Notes: generated by a model not told the origin, from the letters alone. Shown: positions 20,840-34,143, counted from the stretch's first letter. The stretch is 64,000 bases of DNA from Anadara kagoshimensis (GCA_021292105.1 CM037864.1:40414514-40478513), one strand, 5' to 3'. Made by a program: numbers and translations.

Positions 20840-21630
20840 AGCCCTAATCAAAGACCTTAAAATGCTGCTTCGGTCCTCGAATAACGGTCAAATGCGAATT
20901 TAGATGGTATTAAAAGTCGGCATGTAATGACTTATTTATTAGTATGGGGTATGGTACCAGGCCACAATTTGAACAATTGTCTTGGGTTTTATTCTACCGA
21001 TGAAAATTGTCAGGAAACGGTCCCATCTGTTTGTATAAAGACACGTGTCCATGTCGGATCCCTCTTTTAAAATTCGACAGAGCGTACAACACAACCCTAC
21101 ATCCTGACATCATTAAATTTATTTTGAGCCGATCTATCAATTATAAATTGTAATAATTAATTCGATGAATTTATAAAGAGCATAAACAAATCATAATGCG
21201 TTAAAATAATTACAACTTTTGTCTTATAAAACAACATCACCTGGTATTTCTAAATGATGTTTTTGCGTGATAGAAATAATCAAAATTAACTCTAGTATAC
21301 ATGTAAGACAATCATAAGTTATTACGCACGTTTTTACACGTGGGCGATTAAAGTTATTACAAACAGCATGATATTAACATCTTGCCGTTATAATCGTGTA
21401 TTATTTATTTGTTTATTTATCCTTAAAATTGTTTATGATATATTTGCTTGGTTATTTATATTTTGCGCTGAGATTAATCGTGAAGAAACACAAGACCATC
21501 TTTCCTCGGGTACTGGAAATCACAATTGAACAAAGTCTTGTCATCATCTTCCATACCCAGTGTCCGTAAGAAGTCAATGTTTTATGCATTTCCACGAATG
21601 AGTAAGGCATCTTTAGAGTCTTATGTTGAA
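20840..21630. other. Non-coding DNA
   Basis: No gene, RNA or repeat element that I can support. Confidence 0.35.
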
Positions 21631-21639
21631 TGTTCATCT

Positions 21640-21830
21640 CCTATTGGTTATCCAAATAGTCGCAAACTCTTGCTTACCCTTCCGAAGCATCCGGCCTCAC
21701 TTCCCTGGTTAAACTTAACTTGTGTTTTGCTTAATTTGTCAGTTTTCAATGTTTTTACTTTGCTTTTGGAATGTGATTAGAAAATGGAATGGTATGTTTG
21801 TGTTTGAAAAAGCAAACATGTATATGAATA
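21640..21830 (-). repeat. Dispersed repeat R1 copy
   Basis: Contains CTTCCGAAGCATCCGGCCTC, CACTTCCCTGGTTAAACTTA and GTCAGTTTTCAATGTTTTTA. The same words recur, often as reverse complements, at 22365-22545, 26095-26235, 36190-36440, 37655-37770, 45768-45910 and 47225-47370. No ends or coding part are clear. Confidence 0.65.
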
Positions 21831-22364
21831 GATCTTTTACATGTTTCAGCATTTCATGCAAATTTGGGTTGTAACTAGATATAATTTAACCAAACCTAAT
21901 CTAAAGCATGGTTCAATTCTGCGCATGTGATTGGTGTGACTTGTGATGGTAGACCACACACATAACATTAACGAACACTGAAAAGCACTAATGTATCGTG
22001 AAGCGGGAGAGATACATGTTCAAATTTAATTCATTTAAGCTGGGCTTTTTTACGAACCGCATGTGAGCGATGATACAAATCAGACACTTGCTTCGAAACG
22101 TGTCGATGTTATCGTCCGAGTAGCATATTCATTTGACCCAAGTATTGCTTGTTCTCACTGCGGGAACTTTATATAACGATGCAAACTAAATACAAATCGT
22201 TGAGTCAAAGATAAAGCAAGCCTAGAGTGCCCTCAAATAGTTTCATGGCCGTCTCTATATGATGTCCCTGTATCTAAAATTGTCCGGGATCATCCATATT
22301 TTTGACATTGCGTAGTTCCATGTTGCTTTGATTTTTACTGCACACGTTACCAATGTAACTAGTT

Positions 22365-22545
22365 AAACAGGAGGTGCTTACTCTTCTGGAGCACTCAGAC
22401 TCACTTTCCCGATGGAAGTTGCCGTGTATAACCCACTTTGCCAGTTTCAAAGTATATGCTTTACTGTTTGGATTGTGATTTGTGCATGGATCGGTATGTT
22501 TGTTTTTGATAAAAGGAAAAATGCCGTTAATTAATTTACACAAAT
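22365..22545 (-). repeat. Dispersed repeat R1 copy
   Basis: Shares TTCTGGAGCACTCAGACTCA, CACTTTGCCAGTTTCAAAG and GATTGTGATTTGTGCATGGA with the other R1 copies. Confidence 0.6.
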
Positions 22546-22549
22546 ATAT

Positions 22550-24780
22550 GAAACGCACAGATAATAGGGACATTGCCGTGTATGACATAAAACCTGTTGC
22601 AAACCACGAACACTAAACATACGGTTACAAACGTACGACTGCGTGTGTCTTTTGTCCGACCTCCCTGACACCCCCGTTGATGTCAAGATTTAACTGTTAA
22701 AATGTACTTAAGCAGTAGATTAAGATTTATGTCCATAGATGTTTATCATTGACTTATGTTGGTGTTTTACAAAATACCCTGCCAAAAAAACCTCCCCATC
22801 TAAAAAACACAGCTGTTATCTATTGTTAGGACGTACACTAGTAATTAACGGTTTACAATTTACCTTATATCAATTAACGTTGCTTTTGTAAATGAAACAT
22901 AATATTCTTTTATTTTACAATTTGACAACAGCTGATGTGGAAACATTTTGTTTTTAATTGATTAGTATGTTTTTATAATTATCTAGATTACATACAGTAC
23001 AATTCCTATAGAATGCATGTACTTCGTCAGTCATGTGTCCTGGATCGGGTTGTCCAACGTTCCGTTAGCTAAACCTGATTGTTAGTGAAAAGTCCAAATA
23101 GTATTTGAACGCGTTTTCTTACATTGTAGTTAAACAAAATTTACCTCCCTTGATCATAATAGTTATAAGCACTAAATTTTCAACATTAATTTCAAAAGTA
23201 CTGGATTATACAAATTTTCACTAATGAACTGGCTAAGCAAATGTGACTTTGAACAATCAGGCCCTGGACTCTTTAGTCTTAAAACTGAGTCTGCACACAT
23301 TGTAACATAAACATGTTATAGCTTATGTAATTAGTTCATTGTTTGGCGAAGTAATGCTTATTTTTTATGCTTTAAATGTACATACCACTATTCCCATGGC
23401 TAACTTTGGTTTTTAGAGCATGATCAATATGTATCCACGCTCCTCCATATCTCTTGTTCTAGATAGGTGGTTCTGGCCAAATGATTTACTTACTGGAAGT
23501 ATCTTTACCTAAAATGCGTCGTTTCCAAAAATGCAATGGAACACCAAAAAAAGTAAAAAATGAATAAATTTACAAGTTTGCATTTGCCATTGTTTTTCCC
23601 CATTTAATTGGTGTTTGCATGGCCTTAAATTTGCATTTGCAATCTGACAGTAAGGTACTAAAAATGTATTAAGTTTCGTTTGAAACCTCTTATTAATATA
23701 TCCACATGACTCCCAGCTGCACACAAACGTGGTTCTGTTTGACATGAGCTAATACCAAGACTAAACAATGTGTTGATAACAGTTATTTGGTTAGAGATGC
23801 TCATCTACTCAGCCATTCAACTTGTTTCAGGTTTGTCTCAGTGCAGATGAATACCAAAGTAAGTTCGGGTGAATCAACAAGGACTGTGTCATGGATTGCA
23901 ACCAAAATAACTTAAGCTCTACGCAATAGTTACAACCGTAATAACTTAAGTCGTGGACCATTGTGGTTGTTAAACAAAAATATCAGTTATTTTACATTTA
24001 CATAACTTCAAATTTCAGCAATTCGTCTATAGCTGACGACTAGATATAAGTGGAATCTTGGTTGGAGACGTAAATCCTCGTTCATTCAATTACTCAGTAA
24101 CACAGTCATCGGGATATCGAGCTGCAGTGACGCTTCTTTAGAGCATTTAATTGTTTAATATGTTCTGTCGCTTTTTCTGAACACTTTCCTTTTGTAATGA
24201 TAGAAAGTGATGCCATTTGTAATAATGTAAATGTTAATATGAGACTATGGTTATATTGTATGTCGGGTATATATATTTTTTCATTATAGTAATTATATAT
24301 AGACGACACAGAACCTGTTTTGTGAAGCTGATGACAGAATCCAGCAAACAGAATTATATATAAAAAAACCTATGATATCCGTATAATAATTGTCACTGTA
24401 CACAATACATAGTTATCAGAAGCTTAGCTGCAACTTCGTTTTAGCCATTAATAGTTTTTTAAAAGCTAAAAATAATTCATTAACTCTATACAATTTCTAT
24501 TCATTGTTGACAGATTTTAATCTTTCTACCAGAATATATCCGTCTAATGCATGAATGCTTTACAATACATTTCCATTCAGCTTACATCTAAATCTATACA
24601 TCCTGATCCAGAAAGTTTTGAACAGTCCTTTAGAATTAAAATATGAAATGGTTTTCTTTATTATAAATCTAAATGTTCATTTTGCGACGTACATCACGGA
24701 ATTAAACTGTTTTGCAACGGGATGTTTACTTTAATGAACATGACAAATGGTTGTCATCAAAGTACCTACTTTTATAAGAG
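22550..24780. other. Non-coding DNA
   Basis: AT-rich, with only short unsupported frames. Nothing else is recognised. Confidence 0.35.
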
Positions 24781-24824
24781 AGAGAGTTTATTTTAGGGGG
24801 GAGAGAGAGAGAGAGAGAAGAGAG

Positions 24825-24913
<89 letters not shown>
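24781..24913. repeat. Compound (GA)n-(GT)n-(GA)n microsatellite
   Basis: Three adjacent dinucleotide tracts. They abut the 3' end of the minus-strand SINE at 24915, which suggests growth from a SINE tail. Confidence 0.95.
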
Positions 24914-24914
<1 letters not shown>

Positions 24915-24916
<2 letters not shown>

Positions 24917-25240
24917 GAGTAATGAAGTTTAACGTCCCAGTCAAGAATATTTTACTTATATCGCGACATCGTCAGCTATAGCCGAAGGTGCAGCAATTCT
25001 GCCTATGCGTTGCGCTGATGGCATTATACAACAGTGTTCTTTATCGTGCTAAGCCCACCAAGACACGGGACCTCGTTTATTTTAAGTTCCCATCCGAAAA
25101 AACCGTGACTTTCATTTCGTAATGCCGAGGACCTGGCAAAAGAACAGTCACTACCCACTTTCAAGTATTGGGTCGGGGTTCGAACTCACGACCTCCCACT
25201 ATCGGAGCGAGCACTCTACCAACTGAGCCACCGCAGTGAG
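24915..25240 (-). mobile_element. tRNA-derived SINE, near full length
   Basis: Read on the minus strand, it starts GCGGTGGCTCAGTTGGTAGA (A box) and has GTGAGTTCGAACCCC (B box) about 40 bases later, so the head is tRNA-like. The body has GAGGTCCCGTGTCTTGG, a word I remember from a conserved central region in mollusc SINEs. It ends GGGACGTTAAACTT followed by the CT repeat. The length of about 326 bp fits a full SINE. It is not a tRNA gene because the tRNA-like part is imperfect and is followed by a SINE body. Confidence 0.85.
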
Positions 25241-25244
25241 ATAC

Positions 25245-26090
25245 AGCCACGAGTCCTGAGAGAGAGAGAGAGTGTCCGATTTCCACTACTTAACCTGAGA
25301 AAAACCATTCATTTCTTCATTTCCCATCTCCTGGCTGTTTAATAAAACTATAGTTTTATTCTACACAGATTTCCTCTATTGGATTTTCTCCATCTTGTAG
25401 CTAGTTCTTGTCAATTACCTTCCACTAGTCATATTTTATTCAATAGTTATCACACAATTTCTTGTTACAAAAAAGGTGTTTGTATCTGTATTATGATAAA
25501 ACAATACACTCTATTCTGTGTACAGTAGTACTTTACTTGCTGTTCGGTGCTTAAGTAAGCCCTATGATAATTTTTAAAGCGCATACAAGTACATATGTAA
25601 GATTATTTGTTTCGCCAGTGAAATTGGTCCAAAGGGGTGGTTTTCATTGGTGATTTAGCTGTAAACAAAAACAAAAACATTAATAATTTCTACCCTGTTT
25701 AATACTTACCTCAGAATTTACTACTAGGGTTTGCATGTTAACTTCGGAACATGTGTAATTATAAAGTCCTCTTAAAGAAAAAGGACAAAACATATGACTT
25801 GACATGTACCATTTTTAGAATTACAAAATGTATATCATTAAATACATTTGAAAAATGTTACATGACAACATGTTGTCAATTGTGTCATACACTATATATA
25901 TATATTGTTTTAATGTATGGTACATGTTGCATTACAGATGTAAAAGAAAATCTACACAATACCAAGTAATTGCATTTCTTTTGGATAATTGTTATTAATC
26001 TTGTATGAACGGCACATTTAAGGATTGTTACTCTTTAGAAACGAATCAGATTTTGTTCCATCATTCAGGAGCCATGTTTCAACTTTGCAT
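25245..26090. other. Non-coding DNA
   Basis: No supported gene. A short GA run follows the SINE at 25257-25272. Confidence 0.35.
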
Positions 26091-26094
26091 TTAC

Positions 26095-26235
26095 CTTATC
26101 AAAAATAAAACATACCCATCCTTGTCCAAATCAGAATACCAAGGTAAAGTAAAAACCGTTAAGACTGGCAAATTAACATTAACGAGGAAGGTGAGACCGG
26201 GGCTCCGGAAGGATAAGCACCTGCTGTTTACCTAA
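26095..26235 (+). repeat. Dispersed repeat R1 copy
   Basis: Contains CCTTGTCCAAATCAGAATAC, GTAAAAACCGTTAAGACTGG and AGGAAGGTGAGACCGGGGCT, matching the R1 family in the forward sense. Confidence 0.6.
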
Positions 26236-27854
26236 CTACATTTATATTTGACGCCATTGAACCTGCTACACGTATTATGGCTAGCTTCCTATCCTGTTTT
26301 GGTCGTAAATAATGTATAACAGTTATGATTTATTTATTTTCTTATTCCATAGACTCAATTAAAAATTAACACAAAAACTACGTGCTTAAAGTCCCAAGTA
26401 AAACACGCCATTCATTGGACATACGTAGTGCCCGTCCGCCGTCCAAAGTAGGGATTAAAGTAATGCTTGTACTTTATCATTTCTGGAATCGTGTTTTGTT
26501 GCGATAATGTTGCAAAAAGTGTTATGTGCTAAACCTGTTTTACTTTATTTCATAAGAAATAAAACAAAATAACTTAGCTCATGGCAATAGAATATAGAAA
26601 ATTTGTAGTTGCGAATCATGCACTCAACAATGGGCAATACAACCAACAACATGGCGCAACAAAGAAATCAGAAAAACAAGATGTATATCTTATACATAAT
26701 TTCGGAATTCTGTTTATAACACCCCCGACTTTGGACATGCAAAAGATTTAATGACAAAATGGTTTCCGTTGATGTGATTACACTACTTTAGGAAGGGCAA
26801 CGATTTTGCACAGGGACATTTAATGAAAATAGTACAAACTGGCATGGTTTCGGTACTTTACGGGTAGGACCTACCCATTCTAGTTATTTTACAAACAGTT
26901 ACCCGAATACACGAACATATTCGTCGCCCATAGTACTTGGTGTTATTTCACTTTATAACTTGTTGTTCTAGAACTGTTATCATGAAATAAGAAGCAAAAA
27001 CTGTATTTCAAAAGTATAAGTACCAAAACGTTGGATGACACTTATTGCGTTAAGCCTTCCAATATATGCATCAAAGAAATGACGACAATCAAAAGATGTG
27101 AAAATAAACACAAGATCAATTATGAAAATTAGAAAAGGTGACAAGCGAAAAAACTATATTAAGTAACAGCAATCCAAAAATATTTTATTTTATGAAGAAT
27201 GTTTCACTATCAATTAATCCCACAACTTGTGAGTAAAATATTACTCATATAAAAGACCTTAAAACAAAACGAGACTGATTTTTAACTTAATTCCTAAATA
27301 GTGTTTTAGCTAGGATCTGGCGAATTTTTGTCATAAAAGAAACAAATCCATCATAGTAGGATTTGACTATTTTGACTGGAGGTTTAACCATATAACATTA
27401 TTATTGATAAGATAATAATTGGTCCGAATATATTTGATAGTGTATTAATACCTATAACGGTGACAGTATATACCCCCTGTAATTCAATCTGAGTCATTAA
27501 AACGCTAGCCTTGGATATTGAAGAATGGTGGAGGGAAACGAGGATAAGGCATGGACAAATGATATGAGACTTAATGTTGTGTGGTCACAGAAGCTGTCAT
27601 GAATCTTAGTCTCCTGTAATCCCCGACCCCCAGGATGATGTTTGGATATCAGTATCCTATCAGATTATGTTTTATTATTTCAAAGGGATTTTGTTAGGAT
27701 TCTCACGCAGAAAACTCCACTGGATTTGAGGATTTTCATAATTTATTTTATGTTATGACTGAATTAAGTTTCAAAGTTCAATCTTTGTAAAGAAAAAATA
27801 TATGAACAAGAATAACATTGTAATACTGTACAATTTTTGTGGGAACAAAGAATA

Positions 27855-28290
27855 AAACATTGTAATTTAAAATGAAAAGCATGCCTGCAAAAACCAATGC
27901 AATGCGAAATACGAAACAACAAATGTACGAAATAGAAAGCAAAACAAGATACATGCGTAATGAGTCGAACACTTAAAAAATCCAAGACTTTGGACGTTCA
28001 CTGAATTCAATGGCATATTATCCAATGGTGTATATGAAGTACTTAATCGCATATACAAGAAAACACTGTACCGTCATTAAATGCAATAAAACATTACTAC
28101 CTTAAATGGAACGCATACCTGGCAACAACCAATGCTATCAGGAGCATGAAACAACAAACTTACGAAAAATAAAGTGAATTATAGATAAACACACATTGGG
28201 ACAACATATTATAAAATCCACGACTTTGGACTGTCACTGGGTCTAATGACGAAGAGCATTCAATGTTGTAGATGAAGTGTTTTGAAACAG
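27855..28290. repeat. Dispersed repeat R2, two copies in tandem
   Basis: A block of about 200 bp (27855-28050) recurs at 28082-28290. Shared words are AAAACATT, CCTG/GCAAAAACCAATGC, GAAACAACAAA, then AAATCC and GACTTTGGAC. Weaker copies lie at 26610-26760 and 41405-41560. No coding. Confidence 0.65.
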
Positions 28291-31200
28291 TAGTGGGGTA
28301 GTGTAATCGAATCATAATGGTGTTAATTTTAGAGAAACGTTACTCCTATTATACGCCTTTCTTAGCCGTCTGAAATAAATTTCATTTTAAACGTTAAAAC
28401 CGGTTTTAAAATTCGGAGTCGTTTGATTTGCTATGTCACATACCATTATTTGAATGTATTTTATGATTAAATTAAAAAAATGGTATATGACAGCTAGATA
28501 GCCACGTTAACTATAGACGTCAATTGGTTTGAGTTGTATATACAGTAGATCTAATATTACGCGTGACTCTTGAAAAATAACATTGCCCATTGAAAATTGT
28601 ATGGCATGTATTAAAAAAACCCAAACCAATAGACCAAAAAGGGCGTTTGGCTTGGCCATCTTAATGATTACACTTAGCCAGGTACCACTATAAAATATTT
28701 TCCATAATTTCTTCTGGAGCAGCAAGTTTGTTCTTGGCCATATTTGTAATCTGAATGTCTGATTGATCTCCCACATGTGATGGTGTATACCTTGTTCGAG
28801 CGTTTTGTGTCGCTTTTTGGGGGAAACGCTGTTCTTTTATGTCCCTTTCTTAGTCTGACGTAAAGATGATATCTTCAATCGGCAAAGACCATATAGAGTT
28901 GTTCAGTGGTTTAGTTGTTTAAACGATGTTTTATTTTAATCTTTACTTGCAGAACTAACTATCTGATATTGATCTTTTCTTGATTCAAATATGACCATCT
29001 GGAAGGAGCAATGTTTCTGTCGTGAAGGCTCTAAACGGACATATTTGCATCATTCTGTTTCACCTCATTTTGAAAACTAATTGTCTTGTTTTTTGCGCCG
29101 AAATGCTACAATGAAGTAACATCCGCTGAAATACTTTTCGAACGTGTCCAACATTTTGAAGTGCCGGCTAAGGTTTTAGGAGGTGAGCATTGCTTGTAAC
29201 ACAAAATGTTACAACCTGAATGGTATAGTCAATCATAGTGGTTTTTTATTATAGGGCGGCGTGTCCAGCTTTTAGTTTATTTGAACATTGTAGACATGTT
29301 TTTGTATCCGATTGATGTTCCCGATACTGAATGAACTCATAGTTCCTTTATCCGATGTTGCATTTGTTGCTGATCCATATTTACCAAACTCCGTGTTTTC
29401 TTTTTTGGTAGTTATCTCTATTGTAGATGTTTTATTTCTGTGTTCTGTGAAATTATGTTCTTGTTGATTGACAGGTGTTATTTCCTTTTATTTGAAAATG
29501 TTGCGTGATGGGGATTTCTTGCAAGGGTGCATATCTTGCGCGTGTGTGTCTTTAGTACATAGTATGTTGTGTGGCTCTTAGAAAATACGTTTGTTGCTAA
29601 TGTTTTCTTGGTTTTTAGCACAAAGCTGAATGATGGACATTTCTTGAAAGATTGCATATCTTTTTGTTGCTTTTGGTATGTGGCACAAAGCTATGCCATA
29701 AACGTTTCTATTAAGACACTATTAATTATTTATGTTTTTGTTCGTTTCTTTTGGTCTTTTGTGCAATGCTTCGCGATATACATGGGTCTTTAGTACAAAG
29801 CAGTTGACAGTGTGACGCTCGTGAATTGAAAGGGTACGCGTCTTTTTCCAGTACAAAGCTTGGCCTTTACAGTCTATCAGAGTCTAGTACTTGTGCATCT
29901 TTTAGGCTTGCTACTACCGTATAAGAAACAATGTTTCTCAACCCTTGCTATCTTTAAGGGTAATATATTTTCATATGGTCAAAAATTTGTGAAATACTTT
30001 TTTTAAAATTCTATAGCTTTTTAAATGGTTTTGCATGCACAGTATGGTTAAAATGTTTATAACACACTACAAATTGTGTTTGGATTACTTGGATGGTGGG
30101 GACCCTCCAAAAGTACTTGAAACACACCAATGCATATAATTTTTTCGTTATACCCAGTATCAATCTAAAGTCTGTAGGTTTATAAATATGTGTTCATACG
30201 ATGTTGTTCTTAGAACACCATACTTTGCATTGTGTTGTATTTAGACAGTTCTCTATAGCTTATGCATTGTTTTTATATATGTCGTATGCTGCTATTGAAT
30301 GTGGCACTTGGTATTACGGACAAACAGATGGGCTAGATTTTCACAATTTTAAAATCATTAGTAGGCAAATTTTCGAAATTTGTAAGTATGTGTTACTCTT
30401 ATAGAATGGTTTCTCAGAAATTAGAAACCAGTTGTAGCGATTTTGGTTCAACACTATGTCTTCCGTAAAATATGTTGTATAAAAATGAAATTTATTCTTC
30501 TACAATATTGTGCTCATATTGATTTATAAATTGTGTGGAAATGATGTTCTTGCATTGCTGTGCATACTGTACATAATGATGTAGGGGGGGGTGGTCATTC
30601 AAAAAGTTGTGTCACAGGCTTAGAAACAAACTTAATGCAATGATCAAATTCATTATTATTTTTCCTTAACTGAAATTCACCCATGTATAATGGACATGTT
30701 TCAAAGGTCCCTCCCTTTGGCGTAAGACATTGCAATATCCCTTATCTAATGCTCTTATTGTTTTATAGCTGTCTCCCCTCAATCATGTCCGAAATTGCTG
30801 ACTAGAAAAAAATAATATAGGCTTCAATGAAGCCAATTTGTCAGTTGTAAAAATACAATTACATTCAGTTTTAAATTAAGTCAAAATCTTGATTGTTTAT
30901 TGGTCAGAGCGGCGTTGCTCTTAAACACAGAAATGTCTGTTTAAACACTGAGATACATGGCGCTTCTTCTGGTGGATGTTTTTATGTTATTGCAATTTCT
31001 ACCTTCCAGAGCGGCTTGCTGACTTTGCAATCCATACAAAATTTGACAGCAACACAGCGACATATGTCAAATAAATCTCTCCAAATTTCCATATTTTGAA
31101 GACACTTGATTAGAACTCCCTTTTGAATATATAGGTATGTATAGAGTATTCTTGACTCTGTGCAGTCTGAAGACTAAATTTTGGTCAAAGATGCTTGTTG

Positions 31201-31540
31201 CTGTTTTAAAACAGCGTGTATTTGGCGTCAGAATACCCCCTCAAAAATATTTCAACCTATATCAATAGAAACGGTAGAATGTCTCCAATCAACACAATAA
31301 TAACATTTTCATACTACTTGCATTGTCACAAATCTATGAAACTTAATGTAGCTGCTTTTTTCAGACGTATTATCAAATTCCATTTATGTATGAACATACC
31401 GATTTTAAAACAATTATATCTTTGTAAATTTTTCGTGAAATAATTTCGTTTTTAACTATTGAATTTCATCGTATTATATTATTAATTTTGTATTGTATAT
31501 TTAATTCAATTAAGTTTCCTTGAGAGATATCCAACATATG
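28291..31540. other. Non-coding DNA
   Basis: About 3.2 kb with only short frames and no recognised domain. Around 29520-29800 the word TTTAGTACAAAG or close variants recur, which suggests old local duplication. Confidence 0.35.
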
Positions 31541-31571
31541 TAATTACATATTATACCAGTTTTATATTTAC

Positions 31572-31617
31572 AGCACTAGACGGCCGTTTCGGAATACAAT
31601 TCCTCGTCAGTAGTGCT
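31572..31617 (-). ncRNA. Type I hammerhead ribozyme with minimal stem III
   Basis: Read 5' to 3' on the minus strand: AGCACTA (stem I), CTGACGA (core), GGAAT-TGT-ATTCC (stem II hairpin), GAAA (core), CGGCCG (very short stem III), GTC (cleavage triplet), TAGTGCT (stem I partner, 7 of 7 paired). All catalytic core bases of the hammerhead consensus CUGANGA...GAAA...NUH are present. Cleavage is expected after the C of GTC, opposite plus position 31579. A stem III of only about 2 bp is characteristic of hammerheads in Penelope-like elements and retrozymes, which are thought to act as dimers. Confidence 0.85.
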
Positions 31618-31910
31618 TGGACCAAAATTATGAAACCAAAATTATTTTGATGATGTTGAAAAGATACCCAAAGGACCAAAATATATTTTACCAAATTAAG
31701 CTAAGAAAATACTTTGCATGAGGAAGTATACCTTAGTTTTTGAGAAATTTCAAATTTTAACTTGCAGGAAATTTAGACAATTATAGTATATTTCTGACAA
31801 TAATACGAAATTATTGCCTACTGAGTTTGTGATATCCTCGGGGCACCAGCCACCAGCAGAGATATCGGCTCAGGGGTTTAAATTACATATTATACCAGTT
31901 TTATATTTAC

Positions 31911-31939
31911 AGCACTAGACGGCCGTTTCGGAATACAAT
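31911..31939 (-). ncRNA. 3' half of a second hammerhead ribozyme
   Basis: Has the stem II 3' part, GAAA, CGGCCG, GTC and TAGTGCT, identical to the full copy. The 5' CTGACGA and first stem I strand are absent at this border, so the unit begins or is cut here. Confidence 0.75.
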
Positions 31940-32905
31940 ACAATGTAACTTTTAACAAAGTCGCACCTTCACACATTTTGAGTTTTTATACGGTATTTTT
32001 TAAATGCATTGTTTTTAAAAAACAACACATGGTAGTAAAAATGAAATTTTATGTAATATTTTTATCATGTGCAACCATTGAATATTCTGAAAAAAAATAT
32101 AATTTAAAAGTAGCACATGTCATTTAGATGAAATGTATTTCAATGTTACTGAATTACAGGAACCTTTTAGTGTTGCTCAGAAACATGATCAAAGTGTTCT
32201 TCAGTTACATTTCCGCATTCGTTTAATTAATTATTTCAGATGTCCATGTTGCAACTGTCGCCACTTGGTAATTTTTAACTTTTTACGTGCAATTAAAAAT
32301 TATTACAGACAACAATAGTTGTAAAATTTCAGGAAAAAAGTCAAATTTTACGCCGTATACCGCCTCTGTTGGATACTTACGGTACTGTGGTCCACTTGAA
32401 CAGATGTCTGAGTGGTCCTGAATATGCTAAAACTCGGATTTATTTATTTATATACTTTACTTTAATTTAATTTACGCGTATTTCGCGTAAATGCTTGATT
32501 TTGCCCTGTACTGTATTGAAATTTATGCGCTATAATTTAGTCAACAAATTCGGAAATTTTTGATCAGCTGATTTTGAGGAATTTTAAAACCACTTTACAG
32601 TCATTTTTGATACATTGTGGATGTTAGAGATAATTACAAAAATACACTTATTTAAATATTGAAAATTAACGCATAACAAGTTATTTAGAACAAATTGAAA
32701 ATTACTTAAAAAAAAGAAAGAAAGAAAGCAAGAACTTGATAAAGTAAAAATAAAATAGTTCGTCTTTAAAATTTAAGCTTTCCGTTTGTGTAAATGCTAT
32801 TAAATAGTTTTCCTTCTGTTATCAGGATGGAGGAAGGTGATTTTTGCTGTCATCTGTTTACTGAACGAAATATTTTGTTTTGCATTAAAATAATTTAATG
32901 AATAA
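31940..32905. other. Non-coding DNA
   Basis: AT-rich, with no gene recognised. Confidence 0.35.
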
Positions 32906-32908
32906 ACT

Positions 32909-33070
32909 GTAAAATAAAATAAAATAAAATAAAATAAAATAAAATAAAATAAAATTAAAATAAAATAAAATAAAATAAAATAAAATAAAATAAAAAATAA
33001 AATAAAAATAAAATAAAATAAAATAAAATAAAATAAAATAAAATAAAATAAAATAAAATAAAATAAAATA
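32909..33070. repeat. (AAAAT)n pentanucleotide microsatellite
   Basis: About 31 copies with a few single-base interruptions. It is the longest pentamer tract in the window. Confidence 0.95.
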
Positions 33071-33074
33071 ACTT

Positions 33075-34140
33075 TTGATATGCTACTTTATAGCGACTTT
33101 AAAACCCAACAATTTGTTCTAAATAGGCATCTTACAATATTTATAAATTAATCAGAAAGAGTAAAGGATTGTTTCAATACTACGGTATCCGTTTTCTAAA
33201 AAATTGCGATGCTCAATGATAAATCTACTTTTTTTTAAACTTTATGGCTTGAAGAGTTTAATTGGAGTTCAAATTTAAAATGATAATTCAATTTCATAAA
33301 CATTTTAATTAAAGCGTTGCTTATTTTTCTTCAATTGTTCATTTTAGACTGCCGATCTAAGAATTAAAATCTTAATCTATCTATACCTGTTGTTGTCTTT
33401 CTTCTTTGGTAGTTTCTCCCTTTTTTAAAATCTCCTCAACTATCGTGAAAAAAATTGCAACATAAAACTTTAAAATCTTTTCATGCCTATTTTTATTTTT
33501 ATAAAAACTTTCCATATATTTCAGAAATAGTGTAAAAAAAATCCACGTTAAGTCCGAAAAAAGTACACTATGTATAATTTCATTTTGTTAACTTTCCATT
33601 TGTGGGTTAAAAATCTGTTTTTATCCAAAACATCATTATAACTAAATAAGTCTGAATCACAAAATCTCTCCAAAATTAGTCCAAAACAAGCCCAGCTGTA
33701 TTAACAACGTTGAAATAAATTCCTAAAAATCCCGTCCTCATCGGGCAGTTTATAAGCAGGTGATACTAAGCTGCTCTCTCAGATACAACTAAATTATCAT
33801 TAAACTAGCTACTATTTTATTTGAAAGGAATTACGTGAAATCAATTAGTAATCAATTTCATCTGTTTGTGACAGACTTAAGTTTCGATTTCTTTCAGGAA
33901 TTCAAATCCCTATAATTTGTTACAAGTATTTATCGGTATTGTAAAATCGAAAATTATTTGGCTTTAAATGGTTGTGCTATCGACATGTTTTCTTCGATTT
34001 ATACTACTAACCCACATTTTATTAACCACATATGTCATAGTATGTTTATTTCACCGATAAACGATATTCTTAGCGAAAATTTTTTTTTTTCGGATTCACC
34101 TTGTTTTTAAAAAAATGCTTGTTACCTTCGAAATACACGC
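33075..34140. other. Non-coding DNA
   Basis: No feature that I can support. Confidence 0.35.
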
Positions 34141-34143
34141 ATA

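Larger units (their letters stand above)
31542..31939 (-). mobile_element. Retrozyme-like unit: 339-nt monomer bounded by hammerhead ribozyme sequence
   Basis: A 59-bp segment is repeated without change at 31542-31600 and 31881-31939, exactly 339 bp apart. On the minus strand the segment holds the 3' half of a hammerhead ribozyme. The copy at 31572-31617 has the full motif and the other has only the 3' part. The distance between the two predicted cleavage sites (31579 and 31918) defines one 339-nt monomer. This is the genomic form described for retrozymes, small non-autonomous retroelements whose RNAs are cut and circularised by hammerheads and which are known in bivalves. No protein is encoded, so movement would depend on other reverse transcriptases. 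Confidence 0.8.

Noticed and set aside
22070-22110. A CGAAACGTGTC word resembling a hammerhead core
   Set aside because: There is no CTGANGA partner upstream and no stem I pairing. Only 31572-31617 meets all requirements.
24915-25240. A tRNA gene on the minus strand
   Set aside because: The A and B boxes are good, but the cloverleaf is imperfect and the sequence runs on into a SINE body and tail. The same applies at 17310, 40450 and 42629.
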